Shown here: one piece after another, positions 17,992-26,905 of the stretch | Numbering within the stretch: position 1 is the first letter of the stretch | Layout: every line of letters begins with the position of its first letter | From: Rhodococcus sp. B50 | Lineage (GTDB): Bacteria; Actinomycetota; Actinomycetes; Mycobacteriales; Mycobacteriaceae | Direction of reading: 5' to 3' | DNA length: 64,000 nt | Assembly (NCBI RefSeq): GCF_013602415.1 | Contig: NZ_WPAG02000002.1 | Coordinates: forward strand, 4,653,480 to 4,717,479 | Made by a program: the position numbers and the translations under genes | Notes under the pieces: model-generated | The model's database searches: none | What the model saw: the letters and a program-made list of their open reading frames with translations, nothing else | Told to the model about the DNA's origin: nothing

Positions 17992-18498
17992 TCAGGGGTT
18001 GCCGGGCGAGGACGAGCGGCCGTGTCCGGCGTCACGGGTGATGTGCTCGACGAGCGGCTGTGTCCGGTACGGGATCGGCGTGGTGAGGGCGAGGGTCGTG
18101 GTGGTGTGGGCGACGCCCTCGATCGCGTGGATGCGTTCGAGCACCAGCAGTAGATCTTCCTGGGATTGCGCGGCCATCCGGATCAGGAGGTCCTCCCGGC
18201 CCGTTGTCGCATGCACCTCCAGGACCTCCGGAAAGCGCCCCAGCTGGGCGATCACGTGACCCATGCGCGCCTGCACGAGCTCGGCGCCGATGAACGCCTG
18301 CAGCGGTACGCCCAACTTCGGCAGGTCGACGACCGGTCGGTATCCGGTGACGGCACCGGACTCCTCGAGTTTCTTGATCCGCGACTGCACGGTGTTGCGG
18401 GCGACGCCGAGCTTCGCCGACAGGTCAACGATCCCTGCCCGGGGGTTGCGAGTGAGCTCGCCGAGGAGAGCTGCGTCGAGCCGGTCGAGACTGAACAC
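17992..18498 (-). CDS. Lrp/AsnC family transcriptional regulator
   Basis: The 168-residue protein has an N-terminal winged helix-turn-helix (LDAALLGELTRNPRAG, LGVARNTVQSRIKKLEESG) and a C-terminal RAM/ligand-binding domain (VLEVHATTGREDLLIRMA). Such regulators sense amino acids. The start is GTG 18498 with AAGGG 8 bases upstream. It is transcribed divergently from the APC permease and converges with the dehydrogenase; the shared boxes at 13254 and 18592 suggest that it controls the whole amino acid unit and itself. Confidence 0.92.
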   Translation of the reverse strand: MFSLDRLDAALLGELTRNPRAGIVDLSAKLGVARNTVQSRIKKLEESGAVTGYRPVVDLPKLGVPLQAFIGAELVQARMGHVIAQLGRFPEVLEVHATTGREDLLIRMAAQSQEDLLLVLERIHAIEGVAHTTTTLALTTPIPYRTQPLVEHITRDAGHGRSSSPGNP

Positions 18499-18535
18499 GA
18501 TGACACCCTTTCCGTTGTGATGCGCGTCACCACTC

Positions 18536-18607
18536 GAGCATAATGCTCAGCCGAACAGAAAGATATTGACACTTCACCAGCCAGTGCCATGATTGCTGCA
18601 TCAAATG
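18536..18607. promoter_or_regulatory. putative Lrp operator region
   Basis: The divergent promoter region holds the palindrome GAGCATAATGCTC (18536-18548) and ATTGCTGCATCAAATG (18592-18607), the latter nearly identical to a site before the indolepyruvate oxidoreductase gene. Confidence 0.55.
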
Positions 18608-18720
18608 CTCATGCAAACACGCACTGCTGCAACGTAATGCGTCGCACGAAGTGAGCGAAATGCCTTCCCCTCGCCCGGACCGGGCGCGGCGGGCGCCGCA
18701 ATCACCCCGAGGAGCACACA

Positions 18721-20256
<1,536 letters not shown>

Positions 20257-20266
20257 ATCCGTCGCC

Positions 20267-20307
20267 CACGAGCCCGCCCGCACCGAACAGGTGCGGGCGG
20301 GCTCGTG
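20267..20307 (+). terminator. strong hairpin terminator of permease gene
   Basis: An 18-bp perfect stem (CACGAGCCCGCCCGCACC and complement) with a 5-base loop begins 11 bases after the permease stop. Confidence 0.9.
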
Positions 20308-20383
20308 TGTCGGGGCGGTTGCGGGTATCCGGCCAAGAGGAGACCGGACGCCGTCCGGTCGCGACACCGAACGGAGGACGGTC

Positions 20384-20617
20384 ATGGCCACCTGTGACAC
20401 CTGCGGAAACGACTACGACAAAACCTTCACGCTCACGCGCGGAGATGTCTCGGGCACCTTCGACAGTTTCGAGTGTGCGATCACGGCGATGGCGCCGCAG
20501 TGCGCTCACTGCCACTGTCGCATCCTCGGCCACGGTGTGGAGTCGGCAGACGCCGTGTACTGCTGCGCGCACTGTGCTCGCCAGGCCGGGCACACGGAGT
20601 TGACGGACCGCGCCTGA
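20384..20617 (+). CDS. small Cys-rich protein, zinc-ribbon or metallothionein-like
   Basis: The 77-residue product contains four paired cysteine motifs (CDTCG, CAHCHC, CCAHC) and two further cysteine/histidine ligands, arranged as a zinc-binding or metallothionein-like module. The ATG at 20384 is set by GGAGGAC 6 bases upstream. Just before it is the short palindrome GACCGGA-N5-TCCGGTC (20342-20360), a possible operator. A role in metal binding is inferred from the cysteine pattern; I do not recognise a characterised homologue. Confidence 0.75.
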   Translation: MATCDTCGNDYDKTFTLTRGDVSGTFDSFECAITAMAPQCAHCHCRILGHGVESADAVYCCAHCARQAGHTELTDRA

Positions 20618-20823
20618 GAAATTGCGAGAAGCGGGCAAAAATAGCAAAACGGACTCTGCGCGTAGACTTTTCGATGAATTCGAGAAAGATCTATGCACAC
20701 GGGTGAGCAGATTGCTCTATGCTGTGAGCAGCGCCGCAGAGACGAGGGTCACAGGGGTTGCCGGGCGTTTCGTTCGAACGCAGGACGAATTCGGTGTCCG
20801 GGAACGCTTACCCTTCGATCTGC

Positions 20824-20958
20824 CCCTGTCGTCGGGGAGGCAGACAGGGAAGGGCCCCGCCAGCGATTCGAGGGGAGGAGCCGGCGGGGCCTCGCGCTGT
20901 ATCTCCTGTGTCGGGGAGGACTCTAGGGAGACACGGCCACCTACGCCGTGGCCGCTTT
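20824..20958 (-). ncRNA. candidate sRNA with C-rich hairpin loops (locus 1, 6C-like)
   Basis: On the minus strand, three hairpins each present a CCTCCCC-containing loop. Hairpin A (20934-20908) has a GTGTC/GACAC stem. Hairpin B (20891-20853) has a 9-bp GGCCCCGCC-type stem and a loop containing CTCCTCCCCTCGAAT. Hairpin C (20849-20824) has a CCCTGTC/GACAGGG stem. A further hairpin (CGGCCAC/GTGGCCG, 20954-20934) precedes them. Upstream is a plausible promoter (TGGACG-17-TAAGCT). The actinobacterial 6C RNA class is defined by stem-loops with C-rich loops; membership here is inferred. No U-rich terminator tail is clear. Confidence 0.5.
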
Positions 20959-20960
20959 GG

Positions 20961-20989
20961 AGCTTAGGTGACAGCTGGGCGGTCGTCCA
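20961..20989 (-). promoter_or_regulatory. putative promoter of sRNA locus 1
   Basis: Minus-strand -35 TGGACG and -10 TAAGCT are separated by 17 bases, placing a transcript start near 20958, just before the hairpin series. Confidence 0.35.
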
Positions 20990-21043
20990 GAGTCGATACT
21001 GAAACGAGACCTGAGAAATTTTCTCGGGGTCGAACCGGGACAC

Positions 21044-21433
21044 TCATCCGGCTTTGCGGCCGATCGGGCCCGTCTCGGCATCGCTTCCCGCGGGAAAGAC
21101 GGCGGTGGGCATGGCTCGGGACCGGTCCGGATGCCCGCGGTACGACGACGTCCGCTGCACGCGCCGACGTCGTCGACGATTCCGCGACGTCCAGAATCCC
21201 CAGGCTGCGATGCACACACCCACTCCGGAGAGCAGGTCTGCTTCGGTCAATCCGTGGTTCGGCGTCACCGAATACAGCACGCGACCCTCCAGTGGGCCGT
21301 TCATCAGTACCCAGAGCCCGGAGGCGACGAGCGCAGCCGAGCTCGACAGCAGGAGTGGGCGCGACAGACACCAGGTCGACGCGGCGAACAGCGAGCACAT
21401 CGCGACGAGCGAGTAGAACACCGCATTCTGCAC
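21044..21433 (-). CDS. small membrane protein, unknown
   Basis: The 129-residue product has three predicted membrane helices (about residues 4-20, 28-45 and 66-82: LLLSSSAALVASGLWVLM and LLSGVGVCIAAWGFW) and a basic, arginine-rich cytoplasmic tail starting at RNRRRRRR. GTG 21433 has AGGAG 7 bases upstream. I do not recognise the family. It is isolated: the predicted sRNA locus 1 lies just downstream on the same strand and a thioesterase gene lies upstream, so transcription from this gene could read into the sRNA region. Confidence 0.65.
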   Translation of the reverse strand: MQNAVFYSLVAMCSLFAASTWCLSRPLLLSSSAALVASGLWVLMNGPLEGRVLYSVTPNHGLTEADLLSGVGVCIAAWGFWTSRNRRRRRRVQRTSSYRGHPDRSRAMPTAVFPAGSDAETGPIGRKAG

Positions 21434-21530
21434 GGTCGACTCCTCTCGCTCCTGCCGGATATCGATCCACTGTACTGGCGGAGGAGTCGGGCCTACCGAG
21501 TCGCAGGTGGTGACTCTCGCAACAGGGGTA

Positions 21531-22418
21531 TCAGCGCAACGGCAGGCGTTGCAGGGTGACGGTCGTCAGGGCGAGTACCTGGTCGTCGGCTCCCGCGTCC
21601 ACGAGGCGGACGTCGACGACCGCATGGTCCGGCGTCTCACGGACCACCGTGACGTGCGAGCGCGCCGGGCCTTCCTTCACCTGCGACAGATAGTGGGCCT
21701 GGATGTCGGTGGCCACGAAGCCGGGGAGGACGGTGTGGGCCGCATGCTCGGCGAGCAGTGCCTGGGCGCCGCCCTGGATGGTGCCGATCATGTTGGCCAC
21801 GAACGGGGTGAGGTCGAGTTCGAGGACACCGGTGCGTGCGTCGAGGGTGCGCACCCCGAGGCGGGCGTAGATCGACCCTTCGACGGGTTCGCTGGGGTAC
21901 TCGCGGATGGTGCCCACCCACTCTCCGGGGTTGTAGGAATCGGATCCGGCTGCTGCGGTGCGGGGGAGTCGTGCGAAGGTGACGAGGCCGCGTCCGGCCG
22001 GGCGCAACGCGCCGTCGTCGATGGCGGCGACGAGTTCGTCCATGTCGGTGACGCCGCGCCCGTCGAAGATCTCGGCGGCGACGTGCACGGTCTTCTTGCC
22101 GATGCGCACGAGGCGGGTGTCGACGACGACCGGTCCCTCCGTAAGGGGTTCGGCCGCATGGATGGAGAGGTCCTGTGTCGCTGTCCAGTCCGGGCTGCAC
22201 GCGGCGAGGGCCGGGGTGGACGTGACGATGTCGACCACGGTGGTGAGCATCCCGAGTGCTGCGGCGCCGGCGTCGTTGCGCAGCTTGTCGTGCAGGTCCA
22301 CGCGCATGACGGCGCGTTCCTTGCTCACCTGGAGCGACGTCAGGCCGAAGTCGGCGGTGAAGGTGTACTGGCTCATCGTCACGGTCGACCGACTGGTGGA
22401 AATGGCATTCTCGCTCAT
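21531..22418 (-). CDS. double-hotdog thioesterase
   Basis: The 295-residue protein contains two hotdog folds in tandem (about residues 15-150 and 185-290), each with the helix region that follows the active-site loop (NDAGAAALGMLTTVVDIV; NMIGTIQGGAQALLAEHAA). This arrangement is found in PaaI/acyl-CoA thioesterase-like proteins acting on acyl-CoA esters. The annotated ATG has no clear ribosome-binding site; ATG 22376 (MSQYTFTADF) is an alternative start. It lies 48 bases downstream of a second thioesterase gene on the same strand, so they are likely one operon. Confidence 0.8.
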   Translation of the reverse strand: MSENAISTSRSTVTMSQYTFTADFGLTSLQVSKERAVMRVDLHDKLRNDAGAAALGMLTTVVDIVTSTPALAACSPDWTATQDLSIHAAEPLTEGPVVVDTRLVRIGKKTVHVAAEIFDGRGVTDMDELVAAIDDGALRPAGRGLVTFARLPRTAAAGSDSYNPGEWVGTIREYPSEPVEGSIYARLGVRTLDARTGVLELDLTPFVANMIGTIQGGAQALLAEHAAHTVLPGFVATDIQAHYLSQVKEGPARSHVTVVRETPDHAVVDVRLVDAGADDQVLALTTVTLQRLPLR

Positions 22419-22466
22419 GAGAGTGATATTGCCAGCCTGTCCGCGACGACGGAAGAGCCCCCCGGC

Positions 22467-23141
22467 CTACTCGGGCCGCGGCGTCTCCGCGAACGAGTCA
22501 CGCTGCTGGACCATCCACACCGGGGCGATGAAGATGCCTTCCGCTTCCACGCAGACTCCCTCGGCATCGGCGACGTGCCCGACGACGAACGCCTTCCGTC
22601 CCTCGATGCGGTCGAGTTTCGCCTCCACACGCAGCGCGCCGAGGGGAGTGCGCTTGCGGTATCGGATGGTGAGCGTGCCCGTCATCCCGGGATGTCCCGA
22701 GATACGCGCGGCGTCGCCGAGGACCTGGTCGAGCAGCAGTGCGGAAACCCCGCCGTGGACGTGCCCGGCCGGTCCCTCGTGGATCGGACCGAGGTGGACG
22801 TCGGCCCACACGCGACCGTCGCCGTCCTCCTGGATCTCGGCGATGGGGGCGATCGCGTTGCGCAGACCGATCGCGGCATTGCCCCAATTGCGGAATCGGC
22901 CGGAGTCGTTGAACCGTGTGCCGTACGGGCCGTCCTCCCGGTCCTGTCCGAGGATCTCGCGAGCGGCCGCGAGGTGCTCACGCGCCCGCGCGACGTCGTC
23001 GGCGTCCGCGCGCGTCTGCAGTGCGAGCTGGATCAGCTCGCGCACGTCCTCGGTGAGCGGGCCGTAGACGGCCTTCTGTCGATCGATTTCCTCGTCGGAC
23101 AATCCGTCGTTGACGTAGAGCTCGAGCGTGGAATCGGTCAT
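22467..23141 (-). CDS. PaaI-type hotdog thioesterase
   Basis: The 224-residue product has an N-terminal acidic helical segment (LYVNDGLSDEEIDRQ) and a C-terminal hotdog domain with GPAGHVHGGVSALLLDQVLGD, the PaaI-like HGG motif and its helix, then LTIRYRKRTPLGALRVEAK. It probably hydrolyses an acyl-CoA thioester. ATG 23141 has GGAG 7 bases upstream; longer frames overlap the predicted sRNA. It is the first gene of a two-thioesterase operon. Confidence 0.88.
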   Translation of the reverse strand: MTDSTLELYVNDGLSDEEIDRQKAVYGPLTEDVRELIQLALQTRADADDVARAREHLAAAREILGQDREDGPYGTRFNDSGRFRNWGNAAIGLRNAIAPIAEIQEDGDGRVWADVHLGPIHEGPAGHVHGGVSALLLDQVLGDAARISGHPGMTGTLTIRYRKRTPLGALRVEAKLDRIEGRKAFVVGHVADAEGVCVEAEGIFIAPVWMVQQRDSFAETPRPE

Positions 23142-23295
23142 CAGGGTCTCCGTGATCGTGAGCGTGGTTAAGGAAGTAGTCGACCGCGCGCACTGTCGGT
23201 GAGTCAAGCCCCGCTGCCGCTGCACGGGACACCACAAAGTCCGCAAAACAGACCGTTTCGTACGAAAGTGTGTGAACCCGGTCGGGGGCGGGAAC

Positions 23296-23403
23296 GAGAT
23301 GAGAGAACCCCGTCGGCTTACGAGGGGAGGGGCCGACGGGGTCCGTCCGTGCCGAGCCAAAAGGGGAGGAGGCGCGGCACGCTTTGTTGCGAGGAGCAAC
23401 AAC
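23296..23403 (-). ncRNA. candidate 6C-like small RNA (locus 2)
   Basis: The minus strand encodes three successive hairpins: H1 (23402-23384, TTGTTGC/GCAACAA with TCCTC loop), H2 (23381-23348, CGTGCCG/CGGCACG with loop containing CCTCCTCCCC) and H3 (23342-23307, 11-bp ACCCCGTCGGC stem with loop containing CCCTCCCCTC). H3 is followed by the pyrimidine-rich TTCTCTCATCTCGTT and can act as an intrinsic terminator. A promoter with exact 17-base spacing lies just upstream. Two stem-loops with C-rich loops, the second doubling as terminator, are what is known of actinobacterial 6C RNAs. It lies in a 420-bp gap between a thioesterase and a permease gene. Confidence 0.68.
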
Positions 23404-23409
23404 GTCTCT

Positions 23410-23438
23410 ACGCTATCGACGATTGTGTCATCTGCCAA
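23410..23438 (-). promoter_or_regulatory. putative promoter of sRNA locus 2
   Basis: Minus-strand TTGGCA (-35) and TAGCGT (-10, matching TAnnnT) are separated by 17 bases, giving an expected start near 23403 at the foot of hairpin H1. Confidence 0.5.
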
Positions 23439-23561
23439 CCTCACCGGTGGGTGATCGACGGGGTGAAATTCGCCCGATCTGCACCTCTGGCGAGCGTCGT
23501 ACTACAAGCGTACCGTTCGCTTCTGCGTGCGCGGGTATGCGCCGGACAGGAGTCGGTGGTC

Positions 23562-25517
23562 GTGGCCGTAACCATCCACAAGGGCCGTGACAGCGTCACC
23601 AAGCGAGTGCTGCTGGGAAGACCGCTGCGAAGCGACACGCTCGGCCACACGCTGCTGCCGAAGCGCATAGCCCTGCCGGTCTTCGCGTCCGATGCCCTGT
23701 CGTCCGTCGCCTATGCGCCGGAAGAGATCTTCCTCGTGTTGTCGGTGGCGGGTCTGTCCGCCTACGCATTCTCCGGTTGGATCGGTCTCGCGGTCGCCGT
23801 CGTCCTCGTCGTGGTGGTCGCGAGCTATCGGCAGAACGTGCATGCCTACCCGTCCGGGGGTGGCGACTACGAGGTGGCGACGAAGAACCTCGGTGCGATG
23901 GCCGGCCTGACGGTGGGCAGCGCGCTGATCGTCGACTACGTGCTGACGGTCGCCGTGTCGATCTCGTCGGCCGCCCAGAACATCGGGTCGGCGATCCCCT
24001 TCGTCGAACACCACAAAGTGCTGTTCGCCATCACCGCGATCACACTCCTCACCGCAGTCAATCTGCGCGGACTCCGGGAAGCCGGAACAGCTTTCGCCGT
24101 GCCCACCTACGCCTTCATGTTCTGCGTCGGGGTGATGCTCGTCTGGGGATTCGTGCGTCTCGTCGTGTCCGATGCCCCTCTGCGCGCCGAGTCGTCGCAC
24201 TACCAGCTCGCCGCCGAACAATCCCACCTGGCCGGACTGGCCTTCGCCTTCCTCCTCGCCCGCGCGTTCTCGTCGGGATGTGCCGCCCTGACCGGAGTAG
24301 AGGCCATCAGCAACGGGGTGCCGGCCTTCCGGAAACCGAAATCGCACAACGCCGCCACCACCCTGCTCATGCTGGGTGTCATCGCGATCACGCTGCTGAT
24401 GGGCATCATCGTCCTGGCCGAGCGACTGGGCGTCGTCGTCGCCGCAGATCCCGCGACGCAGTTGAGCGGAGCACCGGCCGGATATCACCAGAAGACGCTG
24501 ATCGCGCAGGTCGCCGAGACGGTCTTCACCGGTTTCCCGCTCGGTTTCTACCTCGTCACCGCCGTGACCGCGTTGATCCTCGTCCTCGCCGCCAATACGG
24601 CATTCAACGGGTTCCCGGTTCTCGCGTCGGTGCTCGCGCAGGACAAACACCTGCCGACGCAGCTGCGCACGAGGGGTGATCGACTCGCGTTCAGCAACGG
24701 CATCGTCTTCCTGGCACTCGGAGCCATCGTGCTGGTATGGATGTTCGACGCCGAGGTCACGCATCTCATCCAGCTCTATATCGTCGGTGTCTTCGTCTCC
24801 TTCACATTGAGCCAGACCGGCATGGTTCGTCACTGGACGCGACTGTTGGCCAACGAGACCGACTCGCGTCACCGCCGGAGGATGCAGCGCTCGCGCGTGG
24901 TCAACGGTGTCGGCCTGGCGATGACGGGGACCGTCCTGATCATCGTGCTCGTCACGAAATTCCTTGCCGGCGCGTGGATCGCGATCCTCGCCATGGTGGT
25001 CGTCTTCGCGACGATGCGGGCCGTCAACCGCCACTACCGACGCGTGGCGGTCGAACTCGACGCCGGCAAATGGGACGGTCTGCTGCCCAGCCGCACGTAT
25101 TCGATCGTGCTCGTGGCCAAGCTGCACCATCCGACACGTCGCGCGCTCGCGTACGCCTCGGCCACCCATCCCGACACCCTCGAGGCGATCACCGTCGACG
25201 TCGACGAGGCGGACACCCGTGCTCTCGTGCGCGAATGGGAGGCCAGCGACATCACGATTCCGCTGAAGGTGCTGGAGTCGCCGTATCGAGAGATCACGCG
25301 CCCGGTGCTCGACTACGTCAGGCGGGTGCGGGGTTCCTCGCCGCGCGACGTGGTCACCGTCTTCATCCCCGAATACGTCGTGGGGCACTGGTGGGAGAAT
25401 CTGCTCCACAACCAGAGCGCGCTGCGGCTCAAGAGTCGTCTGCTGTTCCAGCCCGGGGTGATGGTGACGAGCGTGCCGTGGCGGCTGCATTCTTCGGAGA
25501 AGGATCGACGGCAATAA
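23562..25517 (+). CDS. APC family permease with C-terminal cytosolic domain (KimA-like)
   Basis: The 651-residue protein has about twelve membrane helices (residues 40-480) and a C-terminal soluble domain of about 170 residues (SRTYSIVLVAKLHHPTRRAL, VTVFIPEYVVGHWWENLLHN). This matches the KimA/KUP-like branch of APC permeases, known in Bacillus as high-affinity potassium importers controlled by cyclic di-AMP. The helix 1 segment FASDALSSVAYAPEEI and YPSGGGDYEVATKNLG are typical. GTG 23562 is chosen with AGGAG 9 bases upstream; GTG 23556 is possible. The leader region carries the predicted sRNA on the opposite strand. The substrate is inferred only. Confidence 0.85.
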   Translation: MAVTIHKGRDSVTKRVLLGRPLRSDTLGHTLLPKRIALPVFASDALSSVAYAPEEIFLVLSVAGLSAYAFSGWIGLAVAVVLVVVVASYRQNVHAYPSGGGDYEVATKNLGAMAGLTVGSALIVDYVLTVAVSISSAAQNIGSAIPFVEHHKVLFAITAITLLTAVNLRGLREAGTAFAVPTYAFMFCVGVMLVWGFVRLVVSDAPLRAESSHYQLAAEQSHLAGLAFAFLLARAFSSGCAALTGVEAISNGVPAFRKPKSHNAATTLLMLGVIAITLLMGIIVLAERLGVVVAADPATQLSGAPAGYHQKTLIAQVAETVFTGFPLGFYLVTAVTALILVLAANTAFNGFPVLASVLAQDKHLPTQLRTRGDRLAFSNGIVFLALGAIVLVWMFDAEVTHLIQLYIVGVFVSFTLSQTGMVRHWTRLLANETDSRHRRRMQRSRVVNGVGLAMTGTVLIIVLVTKFLAGAWIAILAMVVVFATMRAVNRHYRRVAVELDAGKWDGLLPSRTYSIVLVAKLHHPTRRALAYASATHPDTLEAITVDVDEADTRALVREWEASDITIPLKVLESPYREITRPVLDYVRRVRGSSPRDVVTVFIPEYVVGHWWENLLHNQSALRLKSRLLFQPGVMVTSVPWRLHSSEKDRRQ

Positions 25518-25527
25518 CGTTCTGATG

Positions 25528-26055
25528 TCACCGATCCCGTTCGGGATCGCCCTCGAAGAAGGACGTCACAGTCTCGACCGTGAAGCGGTGACGCAGGCGG
25601 CATGCCGAGTTCTGGTTCGCGAACAGGCCCGGGATGCGGAAGGCATCCTCACGCGCGACGGTGTGCGTCCACTGCACCGGCACGATCCACTCGCGGTGGT
25701 CCTCGTGCGGGTCCGTGCCCTCGCTCTCGTGGGTGTACGGCGCCTTCAGATCGAGGCTGCGGAACGGCACCTGCCGGCCGTCGACGACGAGTGCCACCTC
25801 GTCGGCCGGAGCCGCCGGGCCGGTCACGACGCCGATGCCCACGTACCCGCTCTTCGGGATGTAGACGAAGACGCGTCCACCTATCGGCAACTCCTGCAAG
25901 GAGTCCGAGTACCACCGGCCACCGCCGGCGGCGAGGAAACCGTAACGGCGGCCGTCGTCCCAGTTGCGCGACGGGCTGCGCTCACCGAAGTTCACGTACC
26001 AATCCCGGCCGTTCCATTCGGACTCGGGACGAGTCGACCCGGACGATTCCGCCAC
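25528..26055 (-). CDS. EVE/PUA-like fold hypothetical protein
   Basis: The 175-residue protein begins with RDWYVNFGERSPSRNWDD, then RYGFLAAGGGRWYSD, GGRVFVYIPKSGYVGIGVVTG and ANQNSACRLRHRFTVETV. The hydrophobic strand pattern with GYVGIG suggests a small beta-barrel of the EVE/PUA-like type, which binds modified bases or RNA, but this is a loose resemblance. GTG 26055 is set by AGGAG 6 bases upstream. It converges with the permease and is the last of three minus-strand genes with short gaps (62 and 26 bases), so it may belong to the hydrolase-DUF899 operon. Confidence 0.6.
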   Translation of the reverse strand: MAESSGSTRPESEWNGRDWYVNFGERSPSRNWDDGRRYGFLAAGGGRWYSDSLQELPIGGRVFVYIPKSGYVGIGVVTGPAAPADEVALVVDGRQVPFRSLDLKAPYTHESEGTDPHEDHREWIVPVQWTHTVAREDAFRIPGLFANQNSACRLRHRFTVETVTSFFEGDPERDR

Positions 26056-26117
26056 GCACACTCCTTCGTCGGGAACACCTCGTTCCACGGTAGGCGCGAA
26101 CGGTACCGCCGGTGTGA

Positions 26118-26879
26118 TCAGTGCCAGTCGCTCCGCCTCCCGAGGGTCTCGACGGGAGTCGCACCGGGCCGGGTCCACTGCGGCACCGGGCGGCTCGTCT
26201 CGCCCCACGTCGTGTGCCCCTCGGCGTCCGTGCGCCAGAACCAGCACGGGTCGTCTCCCTCCGGCCAGCCTTCGGGCTTGTCCTCCCACCTCTCGCCACG
26301 CCCGTACGGGGTCATGTCGAGCAGGCCGGCGGAACTGTTGGCCCGTTCGGTGCCGCGACCCGTCGTGGAGTAGGTGAGGAAGGTCCGGTCTCCGTCCCGG
26401 AGATAGGAGGTGAGATAGCCCATCGCTCCGCCCACGGGTTCGTCGACGTCGCGCACCGAGTACCAGGGCTGGGTGTAGCCCATGAACTCGACGAACGCGG
26501 CCACCTCGTTCCACGGACCCGTGGTCACGAAGGCGAGCGAGACCCCGCGGGCCTCGAGATAGACGGCATCTCGGAGGTGCCAGGCCGTTGTGGTGCAGCC
26601 CTCGCACTGTCCTTGCGGGGGTGCACCGTCGTACCACATGTGTTTGTAGACGACGAGTTCGTTGCGGCCCTGGAAGAGGTCGAGGAAGGGGACCGGACCG
26701 TCGGGTCCGACCACCTCGACCGTCCCGTCGAACTCCACCATCGGCAGTCGGCGGCGAGCCGCGGCGATGGCGTCGCCTTCCCTGGTGTGGGCCTTCTCCC
26801 GGAGCAGAAGCTCGTCGCGGGCGGCCTGCCAGGCGGCGAGGTCGACCACGGGTGGGCGGTCCGAGCGCGATGCGGTCAC
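26118..26879 (-). CDS. DUF899 thioredoxin-like protein
   Basis: The 253-residue product matches the DUF899 family, thioredoxin/AhpC-like proteins of unknown chemistry. Diagnostic segments are LLLREKAHTREGDAIAAARR, LPMVEF, VYKHMWYDGAPPQGQCEGCT (with a CxxC at the active-site position), AFVTTGPWNEV and the C-terminal DDPCWFWRTDAEG. GTG 26879 is set by AGGAGG 6 bases upstream. It lies 26 bases after the alpha/beta hydrolase gene. DUF899 genes commonly neighbour regulators and small enzymes; no substrate is known. Confidence 0.88.
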   Translation of the reverse strand: MTASRSDRPPVVDLAAWQAARDELLLREKAHTREGDAIAAARRRLPMVEFDGTVEVVGPDGPVPFLDLFQGRNELVVYKHMWYDGAPPQGQCEGCTTTAWHLRDAVYLEARGVSLAFVTTGPWNEVAAFVEFMGYTQPWYSVRDVDEPVGGAMGYLTSYLRDGDRTFLTYSTTGRGTERANSSAGLLDMTPYGRGERWEDKPEGWPEGDDPCWFWRTDAEGHTTWGETSRPVPQWTRPGATPVETLGRRSDWH

Positions 26880-26905
26880 GGTGACCTCCTGATGATCGGA
26901 CGGGC

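Noticed and set aside
20824-20958. Cyclic di-AMP (ydaO) riboswitch on the plus strand
   Set aside because: Hairpins are present but the plus strand leads to no gene (the next gene converges) and I could not find the conserved ydaO core. The C-rich-loop RNA on the minus strand fits better.
23502-25514. 670-codon minus-strand frame over the KimA-like permease
   Set aside because: Same reason: reverse complement of a membrane protein gene, without domain or start signals.
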